This document shows, one piece after another, positions 1 through 9,540 of a stretch of DNA of 64,000 nucleotides. This stretch comes from Philopedon plagiatum. Lineage: Eukaryota; Arthropoda; Insecta; Coleoptera; Curculionidae. The stretch is from contig OZ020189.1 of NCBI GenBank assembly GCA_963971165.1, positions 992,001 to 1,056,000 on the forward strand. Direction: 5' to 3'. Each line of letters starts with the position of its first letter. The first letter of the stretch is position 1. Under the pieces are notes generated by a model that saw only the letters and a list, made by a program, of their open reading frames with translations, made no database searches and was not told where the DNA came from. The position numbers and the translations under genes were made by a program.

Positions 1-807
1 TATGCAAAATTTAATAAAGGGTATCGATATATTTTAGTAGTAATAAACACTTTTTCCAAATATGTCTGGACTCAACCTGTTAAAAGAAAAACTGCGCAAG
101 ACGTAACTTCGGCCATGAATAATATTTTAAAAGTAGTTAATAATATTCCAAAAAACCTTCAAACCGATATGGGAAAAGAATTTTTTAATAAGGATTTTAA
201 AGAGTTGATGAATAGATATAAAATTAATCACTATAGCACATTCTCAAATTTAAAAGCAAGTATTGTGGAAAGAGTAAATAGAACATTAAAAAATCATATG
301 TGGAAAAATTTTAGCTTACAGGGAAATTACAAATGGGTAGAGATTTTAAACGATATTGTGTTAAGGTATAATAATTCAAAGCATAAAACAATTGGGTTAG
401 CACCTGATAAGGTTAATAAAAATAATGAAAAGGAGATTCTAAAACATATTTACACTTTTCCAAAAACCCTTGATCCCAAAAACCCAAAATATAAAAAAGA
501 CGATTTTGTTCGAATAAGTAAATATAGAGAGGCATTTCGAAAAGGGTATACACCAAATTGGTCTAATGAAATTTTCCAAGTTAAAGAAGTAAAATTAACT
601 AACCCTAGAGTATATTTACTGAAAGATGAAAAAAATAATGATATTCAAGGAGGTTTTTATGAAGAGGAGTTGCAAAAAGTGAAACATCCTGATGTGTATC
701 TAGTTGAAAAAGTATTAAGACGAAAAGGAGACAAAGTTTATGTTAAATGGTTAGGAATGGATAAGTCACACAATTCTTGGATTCCGAAAACTGAAATACT
801 AAAATAA
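1..807 (+). CDS. Polinton integrase with C-terminal chromodomain (5' part outside window)
   Basis: Catalyses insertion of the linear element DNA into host chromatin. The reading frame is open from base 1, so the N-terminus is missing. In the visible 268 residues the retroviral integrase (rve, RNase H fold) core shows a second catalytic Asp in QTDMGKEFFN and the Glu in SIVERVNRTLK about 35 residues later, as expected for D,D(35)E enzymes. The first Asp would lie just upstream; the strand around YRYILVVINTFSKYVW precedes it in the fold. A basic linker follows, and the last 40 residues (VYLVEKVLRRKGDKVYVKWL, then a conserved Trp in NSWIP) form a chromodomain, typical of Polinton integrases and thought to bind histone tails. 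The stop at 805-807 is tail to tail with the leftward genes, 77 bp away. Confidence 0.93.
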   Translation, partial: YAKFNKGYRYILVVINTFSKYVWTQPVKRKTAQDVTSAMNNILKVVNNIPKNLQTDMGKEFFNKDFKELMNRYKINHYSTFSNLKASIVERVNRTLKNHMWKNFSLQGNYKWVEILNDIVLRYNNSKHKTIGLAPDKVNKNNEKEILKHIYTFPKTLDPKNPKYKKDDFVRISKYREAFRKGYTPNWSNEIFQVKEVKLTNPRVYLLKDEKNNDIQGGFYEEELQKVKHPDVYLVEKVLRRKGDKVYVKWLGMDKSHNSWIPKTEILK

Positions 808-884
808 TATATACTTGTTATAGCTGTAATTCCTAAATATGAAATAAAACACACTACATTTATTTAACTGTTTTTTATTTTTAT

Positions 885-1106
885 CTATTGGTTACATGTG
901 AAACGTTTATAAAAAATTTTATCTCTATGTTCCCTAGTTAAAACTTTATTTAAAATTGCAGCAAGGCGTTCAATTCTTCTTTTGAAATGGAATCGATCCC
1001 TAGCCAATTGTTCATACATATTCTCTCTAGCTTGTCTATAAGCGAAACTCCAAGCGATTATTGTATGAACCTCGTTTATCTTCTCATTGAACTGTACTTT
1101 CTTCAT
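885..1106 (-). CDS. GADD34/PPP1R15-like PP1 regulatory protein (73 aa)
   Basis: The family recruits protein phosphatase 1 to eIF2alpha, reversing the block on translation that infected or stressed cells impose; herpesvirus ICP34.5 proteins share the same core. The ORF starts at the only ATG, 1106, and opens almost at once with the PP1 docking motif KVQF (residues 3-6, consensus [RK]VxF). About 25 residues later comes EQLARDRFHFKRRI (32-45), which matches the eIF2alpha-recruiting helix of the family in order, spacing and residue type, including the Arg-Asp-Arg and the following Phe. A Trp at residue 19 also fits. The ATG lies 4 nt after the stop of the upstream gene (1111-1113), as in termination-reinitiation, and the frame is open further upstream without an ATG, so a frameshift fusion is also possible. 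Recognition is by motif memory only; no alignment was run. Confidence 0.72.
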   Translation of the reverse strand: MKKVQFNEKINEVHTIIAWSFAYRQARENMYEQLARDRFHFKRRIERLAAILNKVLTREHRDKIFYKRFTCNQ

Positions 1107-1110
1107 ATCG

Positions 1111-1872
1111 TTAAAATTGTTTGATTTTGCGTTCAAGAATGGTTGGATGTGAAATAGCTAACTCCAGAATTGCACAAATATTTTCACTCGTGTTTTCCTG
1201 CCCAGCTAATACTTCATATATTTTATTTGCAATGTCACCTTCACAATTTACATAATTGTTTTTAAAGATTGAAAAATATTGTTTAAATTGTTGATTTTTA
1301 AAAAGAGTTAATCTTTTTTCTATCATTGGAATTAACTGCCACAAATTGCAAACTGTTTCTCTCCCTAGATAGATGTACAATCCATTTTTTTTAATTTTTA
1401 GGAGAATTTCATCTCGAATTTTTTCAAAGTGTAATCCAATGTTTCCGAATTCTAAAGGCTCGCAACGTATTTCTGATGAAAACAGGTTACTAGTTATTAC
1501 ACCTTGATAAATCAGGATTTCCCTCCACTCACTTTCACTTAAAAGAATTGAAATTCCTTTATTTCCCGACAGCTTGATACACGGGTTAAAATCTTCCACA
1601 CTTAAACCAATGCATATATATTTATTGATAGACTTATTTAAAGGATGAAACCACTGTTGAAAAACACTTGTGTTTTTAAAATCACTATCACTACCAGAAT
1701 TGAAAATGTTGTTTGAAGTTAAACTTGGAGAAAATGCTTCAGTATAATATGAATTTACTTTATTAGGGTGAATAGTGTTCGGAGTATTCATGTTTATACT
1801 TCTAACTTTAACGTCGCAACTACTGTCCAGTTCAGATATATTTACTCTTTTATACCATATTTCCCCCTCCAT
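1111..1872 (-). CDS. uncharacterised Polinton-associated protein (253 aa)
   Basis: I do not recognise a domain with a known function. The start is the first ATG, 1872; the open frame continues to about 1899 through a GTG. The N-terminal third is Ser/Asn-rich and probably disordered. The remainder looks folded, with the segments INKYICIGLSVEDFNPCIKL, ISILLSESEWREIL and LWQLIPMIEKRLTLF; I have an unverified impression that short ORFs of this style accompany polymerase genes in other insect Polintons. No signal peptide or membrane segment is visible. It ends 4 nt before the ATG of the GADD34-like gene, so the two may share one transcript. Confidence 0.7.
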   Translation of the reverse strand: MEGEIWYKRVNISELDSSCDVKVRSINMNTPNTIHPNKVNSYYTEAFSPSLTSNNIFNSGSDSDFKNTSVFQQWFHPLNKSINKYICIGLSVEDFNPCIKLSGNKGISILLSESEWREILIYQGVITSNLFSSEIRCEPLEFGNIGLHFEKIRDEILLKIKKNGLYIYLGRETVCNLWQLIPMIEKRLTLFKNQQFKQYFSIFKNNYVNCEGDIANKIYEVLAGQENTSENICAILELAISHPTILERKIKQF

Positions 1873-1924
1873 CCGGAGAGATCTCCCACTACATATCACT
1901 TACTTTTACTATAATTGATTATTA

Positions 1925-2332
1925 TTAGTGTAAAAATTTATATATTTTCCACAAGAAAAATGATGTAAATAAATACATTACAAAAATTAAGATGAAACAT
2001 GAAAGGGTTACGTATAAAATGGTAAAATATTCGCAAGTAATCTCACTTTGTTGTGACAGTACATTCCATTCTGAATTAATTATAGTTTTATTAGGATACA
2101 TGTATTTTATCTTAAAATATCTTGTTGAAGATATATACTTATCATCGACTTGGTGATACCACATGGTACTACCATTTATATTAGTTATTTTCATTACATA
2201 ACAACATTCAGGTTTATTATCTGATTTATTTGTATTAATACAAATCTCAGCAAGGTGAGTTTTCGGAACATAATTAACATATATTATATTCCCTATTAGA
2301 GCAGACAACACTAACATAGTATTAGCAATCAT
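1925..2332 (-). CDS. small membrane protein, two hydrophobic segments (135 aa)
   Basis: Not recognised by family. The start is the ATG at 2332; the frame extends to 2356 only via TTG. The protein opens directly with a hydrophobic stretch (residues about 2-21, a signal anchor or signal peptide) and has a second strongly hydrophobic segment at about 101-128, followed by a short basic tail. The roughly 75-residue middle carries three N-glycosylation sequons (NKS, NGS, NKT) and four cysteines including an adjacent pair, so it is probably luminal or extracellular and disulphide-bonded. Such a layout suits a viral envelope or host-membrane accessory protein, but that is inference. The foldback insertion begins 55 bp upstream and may have separated the gene from its promoter. 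Confidence 0.65.
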   Translation of the reverse strand: MIANTMLVLSALIGNIIYVNYVPKTHLAEICINTNKSDNKPECCYVMKITNINGSTMWYHQVDDKYISSTRYFKIKYMYPNKTIINSEWNVLSQQSEITCEYFTILYVTLSCFILIFVMYLFTSFFLWKIYKFLH

Positions 2333-2388
2333 TTTTCTATAACGATTACCTAACAACTGACCTGCAACTATTATAGTTTTTCATTATA

Positions 2389-3461
2389 CAGGGTGTCCCG
2401 AAATTAGGGGGCCAAAGTTAAACAGTGCATTCTGCATAGGAAAATAACACTAATTTGTTTAATAAACATGTATCGAAAAATGCCCCCTAACGGAGCTACG
2501 GCCCCCTAAAGAGGGGCCTATGATGATGGTTTTTTTCAAATAATTCCCACAGGGTTGAACATAAAAACATAAGTTTTTGGTATTTTTGTAATTTTGATAT
2601 GCTGAATCTAGATCTAAAATCAAAACTATTAAAAGTTTATCATAGGCGTAACATTTGGGGGGGTAAAGGTACAGAAACAGCCCTAACTTTTTTATGACCT
2701 AATGTTTTAATTTTTTTTTCTGAAATTATGAAAATCTAGAGCTTTTTACCAAAAAAAGGTACTCTTGATTTACATCGCTTAGATGCACCATTTGTGGGAA
2801 AAATGCCTTTAAAAGTAACACTGTTTAGCAAAGACGGATCAAGTAAAAATTAATCTTCCAATAAAACTTAGTGCCGTGCCATGAAATCGAATGTTTTACC
2901 AAATTTTCTAAAAAATAATGTTACTTTTATAAGCATATTAACGTTTATGTGGTTTTGTAAAAATAATTTTAGAGTTATGCATTCTACTACTAAGTTTTAG
3001 TGAAAATACGGGATATCTATGCTAAACAGTGTTACTTTCAAAGGCATTTTTCTCACAAATGGTGAATCTAGGCGATGTAAATCAAGAGTACCGTTTTTTG
3101 GTAGAAAGCTCTGGATTTTCATAATTTTAGAAAAAAAAATTAAAACATTAACTCATAAAAAAGTTACGGCTGTTTTTGTACCATTACCCCCCCGAATGTT
3201 ACGCCTATGATAAACTTTTGGTAGTTTTGATTTTAGATCTAGATTCAGCATGTCAAAATTACCAAAATACCAAAAACTCATGTTTTTATGTTCAACCCTG
3301 TAGGAATAATTTGAAAAACACCATCATCATGGGCCCCTCTTTAGGAGGCCGTAGCTCCGTTAGGGGGCATTTTTCGATACATGTTTATTAAACAAGTTAG
3401 TGTTATTTTCCTATGCAGAATGCACTGTTTAACCTTGGCCCCCTAATTTCGGGACACCCTG
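2389..3461. repeat. foldback (palindromic) transposable element with TA target duplication
   Basis: Two inverted arms of 442 bp each (2389-2830 and 3020-3461) surround a 189-bp spacer. The ends read CAGGGTGTCCCGAAATTAGG on the left and its reverse complement on the right, and TA flanks both sides (2387-2388, 3462-3463), as in Tc1/mariner-superfamily insertions. The arms differ only by scattered substitutions and small indels. No transposase ORF exists; open frames inside are products of the palindrome. The CAGGGTGTCC end recurs in the mariner remnant at 46 kb and loosely in the foldback at 56 kb. It lies in the intergenic gap of the Polinton and breaks no visible ORF. Confidence 0.93.
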
Positions 3462-3489
3462 TATATAAAATAATTTTACATAAATTACA

Positions 3490-6400
3490 TTATTCATCTT
3501 TGTTAACAATATCAACAGCTTTACACAATTCATGTAACTGTATGTCATGGTGACCCCAAGCTAAAGTTTTACTACTCCCAGGAATTAAATATCGTTTATC
3601 ATCATCAGCAGTCAAGGCCAATTTATGAATTAATTCAGTATATATAGTATGTGAATGTGATCTAAAGGCATACATTGTGCAATACACTTTAGAATTTTGT
3701 TCAATTACGTTTATGTAATCGGTAATGGTTAATTGTTTTTGAATGGATGAGCGACATACACCCTTTGCTTTTTTAAGAACGTTATGTTCTGTTTCAACGC
3801 AGTATGCTTTCGCACCGGTCCCATAAAAACTTTTGATTGGTTCACCAGCATATTCATCTTTAAATTTACCAACCGCAGAAATATTTTGAGGAATATCATA
3901 AATATTAGCTTTATTATAGTTAGATGTGTCGAATTTATCTAGGTTGTGTTTCATATCATCGTAAATATTTTCGGTTGAAACTTCCAGTATAAGAGAATCG
4001 GTGTCTGTGTACAAAAGAGAAACATTTTCTCCATACCTTTGCTTAAGATAGTCATAAAAAAAATTATATATTACAGTCTTAGAAATATCCAATATTGAAA
4101 ACCCTGCATAAATAGGTTTGTTATATTCAATTTTTGTTTTATTCATTTGTAAAGCTACTAAATTTTCTGAAAATATTTTGCAATCTTTATAATAAGGTTT
4201 TGCTATAAACATCTCTGCACAATTAATTTTATGACCAACTCTCTCCCAATGTGATACCAGTTTTACATCAACCCTTCTATCCACATTTTCCATAGTTTTG
4301 CCATATATGCTATTATTTTTAGTCTTATATAAGTTTTTATTAAATTTATTTTTTGAAGAATTTCTCAAATTTGTATTTAAGTCAATATATTCTTTAAGCC
4401 ATGGTGATTGCGTGAATTTTATGGCCCTGTGTATTTTTGTAAGTTTTAAACCAAAACGCAAACATTGTTTTAGATAGATATAATGAATAACATATTTTTC
4501 TTTATTTCTTAAATTTGGTACTAATTTCGAATATTTTGAATTGGGAGGAATTAGACCTTCAGGACAGAATGGTAGATCATTGTGCTCATCATGCAATTCT
4601 GTGGGATATTCTAAATCGACTTCAAGAACATAACCCGTTTCTGCTGTATCAGATATATTACTAATATTTTGTTTAATGTTATCAATCTCTTCTTCAGATA
4701 TCCAAACAAAATTTTTTTGAGGTAAATATTGGCTCATTGCATAACCATATAAATTGGTCGCATCCAAATAAATTATATATTTCGTGGGTTCTAATGGGTT
4801 AAAATTAACAAGAAACGGGTTATTTGCAATTGATTTTCGCTGTACGCAAGTACTAACACCCCCTCTCACACCTTTTTTAAAAAAATGAAGCATGTCAGGA
4901 TCGGTAAGAAGTTCTAATTCAACTCCTGTGTGCAATAACATGGCATCCCAACTTAATCCCGGTGCAGTAAAATAATGTGCTGGGTCGAGTTTGTATGTTT
5001 TTAAACAAAGGTTTCTATAATTTTCAAAAACATCTGCTAACAGCAAAACATCAGATTTTAAATAAATGTCCGAATAATCTCCAAGTGTTTGACATTGAAA
5101 CATATCCCAAATTTCCTTAACACGTTGATAATCCATACTTGAAATATGTTCATCTTTTAATTCATTATAAAATAATTCTGCAGCTGGTAAATTTGTTTCA
5201 TCAAATTTTGAAATATCATCAATATATGAATAAGGAAATATACCTTTCTTTCTTATATTTTTAAACTGTAAATCATTTGAGAATTCTTTTCTGATTTCTA
5301 AACATTGAGAATCATCAAGTATACTTGATAAGTTATCCAAAGACGATGGCAAAAACTGATATGAATCAATAAACCTGAGTTTTAAATACCTATCTCGTGT
5401 TCTTCCATTTTTATATTTTATTTTATCTACCCAGAGGTATTTGCTAAAGGAAATGTATTTTTCCTTATTCATAGGAATAACATCAATTTGCTCCTTATCT
5501 AAACACAATGATTTTATGAAAAGGTGGCTATCATAATTTTTTAAATTATGCATTATGACTGGAATAAAGTTTGGAATTTTGAAATTTAAATTACACACTG
5601 AGTGTGCTGCACCTCTGAATTTTCCAGTGATATGACAATGATCTTTCACCTTATCCGAAATGTTTAGAAAACTTTTTTTGCAAATATGACAATGTGTTGA
5701 CTTGTGAAACATTTCCCTATCAGAATTTGTAAGTTTTAACATTGGTGTAATATTTTTTAAATATTTTGAATATATTGCTTTAACATCCGATTCTAAATCT
5801 TCTACAAATTTTTTGATACAATCCCTCCCTCGATATAAATGAAATTTTGAAACAGCATCATCAAATGAACATTTAATATAATAAGCAAATGAATGTGGTA
5901 TATGTTCAAATTTTTTCAAAGTGTAAGTTTGTGACGAATTTTCATCATAATCATTTTGGATAGGTTTTAAAGTACATTCAACGTCTGCATAAACGACAAA
6001 TGGAACTTGCATTTGTTTTTCAATGTTTTGAAATTTTAATATATTTTCAGGCACCATATTGCCAAATTTATCTAATATATACTCTTTTGAAGGAAAATCA
6101 TTTCTAACAAAGTTGCAATCATTTTGCATGTGTTGCTTAAGAATATTCAAAGTAGTAAAAAATTGTAAACAGCCATCACAAAAATATTTTCTATGTTCGT
6201 GATTAGTAACTTGACTGGAAACTAGACGAGAAAGATCGCTTATATAGCAGTAATGATTTTTAGTATTACCCATATCATCTAGTTCCGATAATAGTAATAA
6301 ATTTATATGGGTATTAGATCTAACCTTGCAAAAATGTAGAGGACCAATCACTTCATAAATGTTTTTCCCATTCTTATATGCGACTTCTAAACCGTAAACA

Positions 6401-7452
6401 TTTATCGATACATTATTTAATTCTTCAAATTTAGCAATGTCTTTAATAGATACTGGAAAGTCTATACCTTCAAAGTTGAATAACTCCCTAAACTGCGGAT
6501 ACGATGCTGGATTTCGGGGATCTCCATGGTAAAAAGCTGATACAACCGCATAACCAAAACAAAACTGATCACTATTTTGCACATTAACAACAGCCTTTTT
6601 CCATTGAATCTCCCTTGGAAGAGGTATGTATGATGAACTCCTCAATGGATTATACTTATTTACATTAACTTCAAGATGAAGTATTTGTTGCAGAACCCAT
6701 CCTAAAATAAAATGGTTAAGTTTTAATATTTTTAATTTCATTGATGCTATTTACAGTTTTTGAAAAACTAGTGAGAACGAAACATGTATAAACTTATACA
6801 CACCTGAATCGCGTTCTGCAAATTCATCAAATTTTCCATGAATTATTCCCATTAATTTTTCATATACCATTATCAGATTTGTAGATTGTGTTACAACTTC
6901 GAAAACTGTATTGTGAGATTTAATTTCAGAAGTTCTAGAATGTGGTAAATAGTACAATCCAAACAGCTCCAAATTAATTTTGATGACATTGTGTTTCTTC
7001 AATTCATGTTGAATAACTTTAACTACCATATTCTGTACATTTTCTTGGAATTCTTGTAATTCAACAAAGTGCTTTGAGGAAGATATTTTATATGAAATAA
7101 TGCGGCATTGAAATGCGCTGTTTAGTATCTCTATACCAGATTCACTAAACTTGCAGGCTTTTAATTTGTGAGCATTTGATTTTAAATGAGAAGTCCAACA
7201 TCCATTTGAGACGCAGACATCACAGTCCAGGCAGTGTCGAACTTTTTCTTGCGAGAAAAATTTTTTATTAACTAAAAATAATAATTTCCCATAAATAAAA
7301 AGAAAATGTTAAACAAAAAATAACTCACCATCAATTATGTAATCATCGGGATTTGAGACGTATGTATTTGATAAGCAAATTTCTTTGATATGTCGCACTA
7401 CACCTCGCTTTTGCTTAAACTCGCGTAAACACAGTGTGCACAAGAAGGACAT
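3490..7452 (-). CDS. protein-primed family-B DNA polymerase (Polinton pPolB), three exons, about 1,267 aa
   Basis: Replicates the element by protein priming. Exons on the minus strand are 7452-7329, 7271-6804 and 6701-3490; joined length is 3,804 nt, an exact multiple of three, with both junctions in phase. Exon 1 starts at ATG 7452 and opens with a zinc-finger-like CTLC..H..C unit; exon 2 has a second Cys2/His cluster (CLDCDVC..H..H); a C2H2-like finger lies near residue 370. The 3'-5' exonuclease shows ExoI DVE (about 437-439), ExoII NYD (586-588) and ExoIII Y..D (744, 748), interrupted by a Cys/His endonuclease VII-like zinc cluster (534-562). The polymerase has motif A DATNLYG (about 844), motif B KNNSIYGKT (992) and motif C YTDTDS (1095). 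All key residues are present and there is no internal stop. A TATA-like element lies near 7535-7545. Confidence 0.93.
6702..6803 (-). other. intron 2 of the Polinton DNA polymerase gene (102 bp)
   Basis: On the minus strand the donor is GATTCAG|GTGTGT and the acceptor TTTTATTTTAG|GATGGG. Removing it joins ..ERDSG to WVLQQILHLEVNVNKYNPL, a continuous run as I recall it in related polymerases, and restores phase. Unspliced, the upstream frame ends after 15 extra residues. Confidence 0.85.
7272..7328 (-). other. intron 1 of the Polinton DNA polymerase gene (57 bp)
   Basis: Donor GATG|GTGAGT at 7328 and acceptor TTATTTTTAG before 7271, of typical short-intron length for insects. The junction yields a GTT codon across the splice and links the N-terminal zinc-finger exon to the second Cys/His cluster. 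Without splicing the frame stops eight codons downstream. Confidence 0.82.
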
Positions 7453-7594
7453 GTTTAATACTGAGGAAATAAAATGTTGACTTTGGTTTAAACAGTGGAA
7501 CCGCGGGAAGGTAGTCAATAACTCCACCAGGAGAGGATATAAATGGAGTAAGGGAAATGGGTAATAAAGAAGTGGGGGAAAGGGAAAAAATATT

Positions 7595-9304
7595 TTATAT
7601 ATCTATTGATTCGAAGCATGACTCGAAGAGCAGGTTTCCGCATTTGGTTAGAAGATTTCCCTGCCTATTTAAAACTTCCCCGACAAAATTTAAATTTTTA
7701 CAAGCCTCACCTAAGGACAAGTAGTTGTGGAATAATGATTTCATTAGTCCACAGCTACGTCGCATATCCTTGCTTGATATATTTTTTTTAGGTTTAGCTC
7801 GTAAAAATTTATCAAGCTCACTCTTGTACGGAACATCGCCAGTTTTGTGGAATTTTCTGCAGGTTAATTTTGGTTCTGTTGTAATTTCATTTAATAATTT
7901 GGGGGTAGTTGTAATTTCATTTAATAATTTGGAGGCAGTTGTAGTAAATTTTGACAATTGGGAAGAATCAGCTTTTAAAGTATTGCTATTATTTTTATCC
8001 GCGACTAATTTTTCTAGTAATAAGCTGAAGTGGCCAGATGTGAGCTCTCCAGTAAAAAGAAGATTAATGGTTTTTGAGTGCTCCATCGAACTTATAGTCG
8101 TGGGCTGAACATTATTATTAGTGTATATTTTAACGTTTAATTTATAAATATCTGAAATGGCCAAACATTCTATTGATGTTCCATAAATCCCATCTTGTGC
8201 CATTAATGAGCAATATGCATCTCTATCCATATTGAAATAAAATAAAAAATTTTCGAAAATATGCCAATTTTTACTGATATATTTTACGGCCTCAGCTCTG
8301 ACCTCCTTAAACCCGTCTTGATCCCCATAAAGGAAGAAACTTACAGCTCTAAAGAGGCAGTTCCCATCCCCTGTAATACTTATTTTATTGAAAACTGTCA
8401 AATCACCGGTTAAAGTTGATTCTTCCGTTTCTGATCCGATCTGATCAATAGTTTGGTTCCCGTCTACATCCCGTTTGCCGATCGAATTAATTGTTTGTTC
8501 ACCGTCAACAAGTTGCTCGTTTTCGTTGTCCGCCAGTCTGTCTGCCTGTGCGTCACATGTTAAGTCAACAATTTGCTCATTTTCGTTGTCCGCGAGTGTG
8601 TCTGTCTGTGCGATCGTCTCCCTCCTTTCTTCCAATAAAATCATTAAATTACCAATTTGCTCATTTTCTTTGTCCGGATGTCTGTCTGTTTGTACCGTTG
8701 ATTCAGTCGTAATATTGACATTTTTATATATCTCAACAAACTCGGATTTAATAACATCCGTTAAATTTAAAACAGGTATTGCTGGATATATAAAAATCTC
8801 TTTATTATCCACTTCTGGAACTGGTGTAACAGGTGAAAATGCCGCACACCTTTTTGTTTGAGGCTCGCTCACACAATTTTCATTTTTTACATCACTAAAA
8901 TTGACTGTTGATGCGTAAATTTCATTATAATTATAGGTTGATGCATTCTTTAAGCATGTATACAAATTTGGTAAAATGTCGGATTCTTTAAAATTTGGAA
9001 CTATATGTGAGTGAGTTTCATCAGTTTCAGAAGTGGTTTGTTGCGCTTCGACATCGGAAATAGCATGACACGAGTCCTCATTACAATATTTCACTATTAT
9101 ATTATTAGACATGTTTTCTAGATCTTCACCGATATTGTTTATCGTATAATCCTCTACTTTAATATCACAAAAGCTTTCACTCGCAATACTGATCGAGTCA
9201 AGCGCAACAATTTGTTCATCAGTCATTCCACAAATCTGGCAATCCATATAATGAACATTACAAGCGAATGTTAAATCAAAGACAGTTAAATCAATTAAAG
9301 TCAT
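7595..9304 (-). CDS. OTU-family cysteine protease (deubiquitinase-like), 569 aa
   Basis: OTU domains remove ubiquitin or ubiquitin-like modifiers. The domain covers about residues 308-433 counted from ATG 9304; the catalytic block GDGNCLF provides Asp and Cys (313, 316), and TSGHFSLL provides the catalytic His (425), so the active site is complete. The first 300 residues are acidic, probably disordered, and contain imperfect repeats of the kind QTDxLADNENEQIVDL. After the OTU domain comes a duplicated KLLNEITT.PKL segment, then a basic helical C-terminus. The frame reaches 9355 only through a TTG; a later ATG at 9247 is an alternative start. Some Polintons and many large DNA viruses carry OTU genes; the usual inference is interference with host ubiquitin signalling, but the target here is unknown. 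The gene follows the polymerase gene's direction and has its own promoter. Confidence 0.85.
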   Translation of the reverse strand: MTLIDLTVFDLTFACNVHYMDCQICGMTDEQIVALDSISIASESFCDIKVEDYTINNIGEDLENMSNNIIVKYCNEDSCHAISDVEAQQTTSETDETHSHIVPNFKESDILPNLYTCLKNASTYNYNEIYASTVNFSDVKNENCVSEPQTKRCAAFSPVTPVPEVDNKEIFIYPAIPVLNLTDVIKSEFVEIYKNVNITTESTVQTDRHPDKENEQIGNLMILLEERRETIAQTDTLADNENEQIVDLTCDAQADRLADNENEQLVDGEQTINSIGKRDVDGNQTIDQIGSETEESTLTGDLTVFNKISITGDGNCLFRAVSFFLYGDQDGFKEVRAEAVKYISKNWHIFENFLFYFNMDRDAYCSLMAQDGIYGTSIECLAISDIYKLNVKIYTNNNVQPTTISSMEHSKTINLLFTGELTSGHFSLLLEKLVADKNNSNTLKADSSQLSKFTTTASKLLNEITTTPKLLNEITTEPKLTCRKFHKTGDVPYKSELDKFLRAKPKKNISSKDMRRSCGLMKSLFHNYLSLGEACKNLNFVGEVLNRQGNLLTKCGNLLFESCFESIDI

Positions 9305-9457
9305 ACTTACGAAAAATAGATATAACAAAACACAAGGCACAAGAGAAGTGAACAAAAGATGTTAAATTAACCGTAGCGGAATGAACACAAAAATATATTG
9401 AGCGGAATGTAAGAAGGCACAACTGTATTATATCGAGCTCAAGGTACGACTGCAGAC

Positions 9458-9490
9458 ACTGAAGAATGCGAAGCGTGAAGAGAATATAAA
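9458..9490 (-). promoter_or_regulatory. core promoter of the OTU gene: TATA box and arthropod initiator
   Basis: On the minus strand TTTATATT (from 9490) is followed by TTCTTCAGTG, whose TCAGT matches the arthropod initiator. The A of TCAGT (9460) is 28 bp from the T of TATATT (9488), the ideal spacing. A GC box, CCCGCCC, lies just upstream near 9510. The predicted 5' UTR is about 155 nt. Confidence 0.7.
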
Positions 9491-9540
9491 GAGAATCCGT
9501 CTGGGCGGGACCTCTAGTACCAGGCAGTACCAGTCTGCGA

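Noticed and set aside
3019..3391. Plus-strand open frames of 63 and 71 codons
   Set aside because: They lie inside the right arm of the foldback palindrome and have no family resemblance.
7606..8861. Several plus-strand open frames
   Set aside because: They are antisense shadows of the OTU protease gene, which has a complete catalytic motif set.
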